Positions 6,603 to 9,175 of a stretch of 9,175 bases of DNA are shown piece by piece (the stretch's first letter is position 1; each line of letters begins with the position of its first letter). Source of the stretch: an uncultured Phaeodactylibacter sp. (GTDB lineage: Bacteria; Bacteroidota; Bacteroidia; Chitinophagales; Saprospiraceae). The stretch covers positions 1 through 9,175 of the forward strand of contig CAJXXJ010000106.1 in NCBI GenBank assembly GCA_913062745.1, in the 5' to 3' direction. The notes beneath the pieces are model-generated. The model made no database searches and had not been told where the DNA came from. It saw only the letters and a program-made list of their open reading frames with translations. Both the position numbers and the translations under genes were made by a program.

Positions 6603-7735
6603 AGCACACTTTACTTTGCTCACTGTTCCTTTTTTTCTTTACGCTGCTGGCTGAAGCACAGCCTGTCATCACCAACAGCACCTTCCCCGAAATCGGGGAT
6701 ACCCTGCTTACTGCGGTAGACAACCTGCCGAGCGGCATTGAGGCCGGGCAGCCCGGCCCGGGGCAATCCTGGGACTTCACCACACTGGAGGCACCCTTTT
6801 CCCGCACCGCTATTGTGCAGCCTGCCAATCAGCTGGCCGGTGCATTTGCCTTCCCGGCTGCCGACTACGGCATAGAAACGCAGGGTGCAGTCACTTTTTA
6901 CCAATCAGACGCCGGCACCGTCCGCAACCTGGGCTACTTCGGAGAAGACCCGGCCGGGCTGGGGCTGACCGCAGTTTTCCCCTACAGCCCGCCCCTCACC
7001 GAGCGGCAGGCACCGCTTGCCTTCGGAGACAGCTTTGAGTCGGAGACCAACCTGTCCCTCCCCTTCTCTGCAGATGACTTGCCCCTGGAAATCCTGGGAG
7101 AGCTGCCCATCACACCGGACAGCATCCGGCTGCGCATCAACCGCCGCATTACGGAAGAAGCAGATGCCTGGGGCAGCCTGATCCTGCCCGGCGGCATCTA
7201 CGATGTGCTGCGCAAAAAGCAGACCAATATCCGGGATATCCGCGTAGACGCCAAGATTGGGTTCTTCGATTGGGTGGACGTTACCGATGTGCTGATCGAG
7301 CAGGTCGGGCTGGAAGGGGTCGGACAAGATACAAGCCTTACTTACTTCTTTCTAAGCCCGGAGAGTGTCACACCGATAGCTGAAGTCAATATGGCTCCCA
7401 ATGACACAGACGTTGCCCGCGTAGAATACAAGGTCAACGAAATGCTGACCGACCTGAAGCCTGCAGACCGCTCCCACCCTAATGTCTATGCATTCCCCAA
7501 CCCGGCTATCGCTAATGTACGCTTTGAATTTACCGGCCTCCCGGCAGATACCTACACGTTGACCATTTACAACATACTTGGCGTTAAAGCCTGGTCACGC
7601 CGCTACTTTCTGGCCGGCACGCATACCGAAAAAGTAAACATTTCAAGCCTGAGCAAAGGCACTTATCTGTATAGCTTGTCGGATAGCCGGGGGAAGATTA
7701 TTTCTACACGCCGGTTGATGGTGGTTAGGCCGTAG
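6599..7735 (+). CDS. Secreted protein with T9SS type A sorting domain, function unknown
   Basis: This 378-residue protein begins with a Sec signal peptide (MKHTLLCSLFLFFFTLLAEA) with probable cleavage after Ala20, leaving Gln21 first. The mature part has no cysteine. The C-terminal 80 or so residues form a type IX secretion type A sorting domain: VYAFPNPA (297-304), the YNILGVKAW strand (324-332), and KVNISSLSKGTYLYSL (345-360) leading to a terminal strand ending VVRP. Such domains direct export across the outer membrane and are normally removed and exchanged for a surface anchor. The central region (about 21-290) looks beta-rich and has no enzyme motif that I can recognise; the WDFTTLEAP segment near the N-terminus (58-66) is a pattern I associate with other Bacteroidota secreted proteins. 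It is divergent from the membrane protein gene and appears to be transcribed alone. Export route is well supported; the substrate or role is not known. Confidence 0.9.
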   Translation: MKHTLLCSLFLFFFTLLAEAQPVITNSTFPEIGDTLLTAVDNLPSGIEAGQPGPGQSWDFTTLEAPFSRTAIVQPANQLAGAFAFPAADYGIETQGAVTFYQSDAGTVRNLGYFGEDPAGLGLTAVFPYSPPLTERQAPLAFGDSFESETNLSLPFSADDLPLEILGELPITPDSIRLRINRRITEEADAWGSLILPGGIYDVLRKKQTNIRDIRVDAKIGFFDWVDVTDVLIEQVGLEGVGQDTSLTYFFLSPESVTPIAEVNMAPNDTDVARVEYKVNEMLTDLKPADRSHPNVYAFPNPAIANVRFEFTGLPADTYTLTIYNILGVKAWSRRYFLAGTHTEKVNISSLSKGTYLYSLSDSRGKIISTRRLMVVRP

Positions 7736-7835
7736 GGAAGGCGGAGGTCAGAAGATTTCCCATTTTCACGGGACTGTTCACTAAACTGTGACTGCCGGGA
7801 ATACGCCATGTTTAACTCATTGGCAGCCAAGCTCT

Positions 7836-7876
7836 GCGTCCTCCCTGCCTACCAAGAGGTAGGCGCGTCTCTGCCT
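7836..7876. repeat. Intergenic hairpin flanked by a diverged direct repeat
   Basis: Between the convergent ends of the T9SS cargo gene and upp lies a perfect 7-bp inverted repeat, GCCTACC-AAGA-GGTAGGC (7847-7864). It is bracketed by two similar copies, GCGTCCTCCCTGCCT (7836-7850) and GCGTCTCTGCCT (7865-7876). There is no T-tract on either strand, so it is not a standard intrinsic terminator, although it could still end both transcripts. Its palindromic, GC-rich form is reminiscent of dispersed intergenic repeats. The rest of the 180 bp region (7736-7915) shows no reading frame I can support. Confidence 0.5.
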
Positions 7877-7915
7877 GCGACACACATTTCTAAACACTCC
7901 TATTCCCATTTCCCA

Positions 7916-8563
7916 TCATTCCTGCACCTTCGCCCCGTAGCTCAGGTCGCCGGCATCGCCCAGGCCCGGCACGATGTAGGATTTTGCGGTAAGCTCATCA
8001 TCTACAGCGCCCACCCAGAGGGTAGCTTCCGGCATCACCCGGTCTATGTGCTCCACCCCGGCAGTAGCCGCAATGCCCGTCACCACGTGTATTTCTGAGG
8101 GTTTACCGTACTCCAGCAATGATTCGACAGCCAGCGACATAGAGGCACCGGTAGCCATCATCGGGTCACAGATGATTAATACTTTCCCCTCCAGGTCCGG
8201 GCAGGAAATGTATTCCACGTGCACATCGAAGGAGCCGTCTTTATGGTGTTTGCGGTAAGCAGAGACGAAGGCGTTTTCTGCACGGTCAAAAACATTGAGC
8301 AAGCCCTGATGCATCGGCAATCCGGCCCGCAGAATGGTGGCCAGCACGATGGGTTGCTGTGGCAACTCCACTGTAGCTTCCCCGAGCGGCGTTTCTACGG
8401 ATTGCGGCTCGTAGTTCAGCGATTTGCTGAGTTCATAAGCCAGCACCTCCCCGAGGCGCTCCAGGTTGCGGCGGAACCGCATGCTGTCCTGCTGAATATT
8501 GACATCCCGGATTTCAGCGATGTACCGGTTAGCTATGGAAGGCTTTGTGCTTAAGTTGAACAT
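7916..8563 (-). CDS. upp: Uracil phosphoribosyltransferase
   Basis: This 215-residue cytoplasmic enzyme makes UMP from uracil and PRPP in pyrimidine salvage. The PRPP-binding loop is VLIICDPMMATGAS (128-141), with the acidic residue and TGAS expected of type I phosphoribosyltransferases. The uracil-binding region YIVPGLGDAGDLSYG (196-210) is close to the C-terminus, as in the family. TILRAGLPM (76-84) is the conserved PRPP-contacting segment. Length is close to the usual 208-210 residues. The ATG at 8563 gives MFNLSTKP; no better start is visible and there is no clear Shine-Dalgarno. The gene lies 72 bp downstream of the deacetylase-family gene on the same strand and may be read from it, or from a weak promoter near 8589-8595. 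Confidence 0.96.
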   Translation of the reverse strand: MFNLSTKPSIANRYIAEIRDVNIQQDSMRFRRNLERLGEVLAYELSKSLNYEPQSVETPLGEATVELPQQPIVLATILRAGLPMHQGLLNVFDRAENAFVSAYRKHHKDGSFDVHVEYISCPDLEGKVLIICDPMMATGASMSLAVESLLEYGKPSEIHVVTGIAATAGVEHIDRVMPEATLWVGAVDDELTAKSYIVPGLGDAGDLSYGAKVQE

Positions 8564-8588
8564 GTAGAGTAGGTTTTCCTGCGGTCCG

Positions 8589-8595
8589 CAAAATA
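8589..8595 (-). promoter_or_regulatory. Weak candidate -7 element for upp
   Basis: On the minus strand TATTTTG lies 25 nt before the upp ATG. It is one base shorter than the TAnnTTTG consensus and has no matching -33 element, so this is only a possible promoter. Confidence 0.25.
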
Positions 8596-8635
8596 GGGCT
8601 TATCCTCCGCACTTGGTACTTAAGGAGGCAAAAAT

Positions 8636-9175
8636 TCAGCTCGCGCCCTGCTGTAACAAAAATTCGTAAACCTTTTGCCAGCCCCCCCAGCCATGCTGTT
8701 CGGAAAAAGAGCTGTTGTGCCAAACCGGGATGAGCAGCCCACCCACCCTTTTAGTAGTGGCAATCAACTCCTGCATCTCCTCCATAGCTGTTTCCGGAGC
8801 AAGCTGCATATACTGCCGCAGGGTGCCATCCATAAATGGAAAAGGATACACCGTGAGCGGCTGCACGGCCTCGCGCTGCAGGTCATACCAGGGAAAAGGC
8901 ACTGCCAGCCCCGCCCGGAACCCCGGCTGATCAGCAAAGCCCATTGTATAGTCCTCCCGAATCCCCCGGCTCATCAGCTGCTGATAGGTGCCGGGAAGGT
9001 GCAGCCTCAGAAAGTGCTGCCGGCTGCGTACCGGCAGTTTGCCGGTAATGAATTGATAGTGCTGCTGCTCCCGCTCCCCCTGACTCGTGTCAGCATTGGA
9101 ACGATACGAAGGGTGCAGCCCGGTCTCGTGCCTCCGGGCGATCTCCCGCAGCAAATCCTGCAGTGCCGGTTTCCG
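8636..9175 (-). CDS. Polysaccharide deacetylase family protein, C-terminal part (5' truncated by window edge)
   Basis: The frame is open to the right edge, so only the last 179 residues are present; the in-frame TTG at 9154 is internal. The sequence resembles a Bacteroidota family annotated as polysaccharide deacetylase (WbmS-like or DUF7033-like), probably a cytoplasmic or envelope carbohydrate-modifying protein. Supporting stretches are GLHPSYRSN near the left of the fragment, SRQHFLRLHLPGTY, DYTMGFADQPGFRAG, then PFPFMDGTLRQYM and a late PVWHNSSFSE, whose histidine may belong to the active site. The N-terminal part, which should hold the first metal-binding Asp and His residues, is outside the window, so activity cannot be judged. 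It is upstream of upp on the same strand. The family name rests on my memory of these motifs, and the substrate is unknown. Confidence 0.75.
   Translation of the reverse strand, partial: RKPALQDLLREIARRHETGLHPSYRSNADTSQGEREQQHYQFITGKLPVRSRQHFLRLHLPGTYQQLMSRGIREDYTMGFADQPGFRAGLAVPFPWYDLQREAVQPLTVYPFPFMDGTLRQYMQLAPETAMEEMQELIATTKRVGGLLIPVWHNSSFSEQHGWGGWQKVYEFLLQQGAS

Noticed and set aside
8604..8628. CCTCC/GGAGG inverted repeat between the deacetylase gene and upp as a terminator
   Set aside because: The stem is only 5 bp with a 15-base loop and there is no T-tract, so it does not meet terminator criteria.
1..9175. A defence island, CRISPR array, prophage or biosynthetic cluster
   Set aside because: No repeats with regular spacing, integrase, transposase, nuclease or synthase genes are present; all recognisable genes are housekeeping or ordinary accessory ones.

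Overview
The window looks like an ordinary chromosomal stretch from a member of the Bacteroidota. The evidence is a secreted protein with a type IX secretion (T9SS) type A sorting domain, three intergenic matches to the Bacteroidota -7 promoter element TAnnTTTG, a lack of clear Shine-Dalgarno sequences, and protein styles typical of the phylum. The base composition is moderately GC-rich, which would fit a Saprospiria-like marine lineage, but that placement is a guess.

Layout, left to right: the 3' end of serC (+, phosphoserine aminotransferase); dnaX (-, DNA polymerase III gamma/tau), whose stop codon abuts that of serC; a divergent promoter region; nadE (+, glutamine-dependent NAD+ synthetase); a convergent junction of 40 bp; a two-gene minus-strand unit made of an unrecognised multi-pass membrane protein followed by a ViaA-like von Willebrand A (VWA) protein; a divergent region; a T9SS-exported protein of unknown function (+); a 180 bp intergenic region with a perfect hairpin and a diverged direct repeat; upp (-, uracil phosphoribosyltransferase); and the 3' part of a polysaccharide-deacetylase-family gene (-) that runs off the right edge.

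Most genes are housekeeping: serine, NAD and pyrimidine-salvage metabolism plus the replicative clamp loader. They do not form one pathway. The only pairs likely to be co-transcribed are the membrane protein with the ViaA-like gene and the deacetylase with upp. I see no mobile element, CRISPR array, tRNA or rRNA, and no defence-system cassette. No intergenic gap reaches 300 bp.

The most interesting signal is an uninterrupted run of nine A residues in the dnaX coding strand, exactly where the clamp-loader core ends and the tau-specific linker begins. Both alternative frames stop within a few codons, so slippage there would yield a gamma-like short protein. The second is a ViaA homologue without an adjacent RavA/MoxR ATPase, paired instead with a membrane protein.
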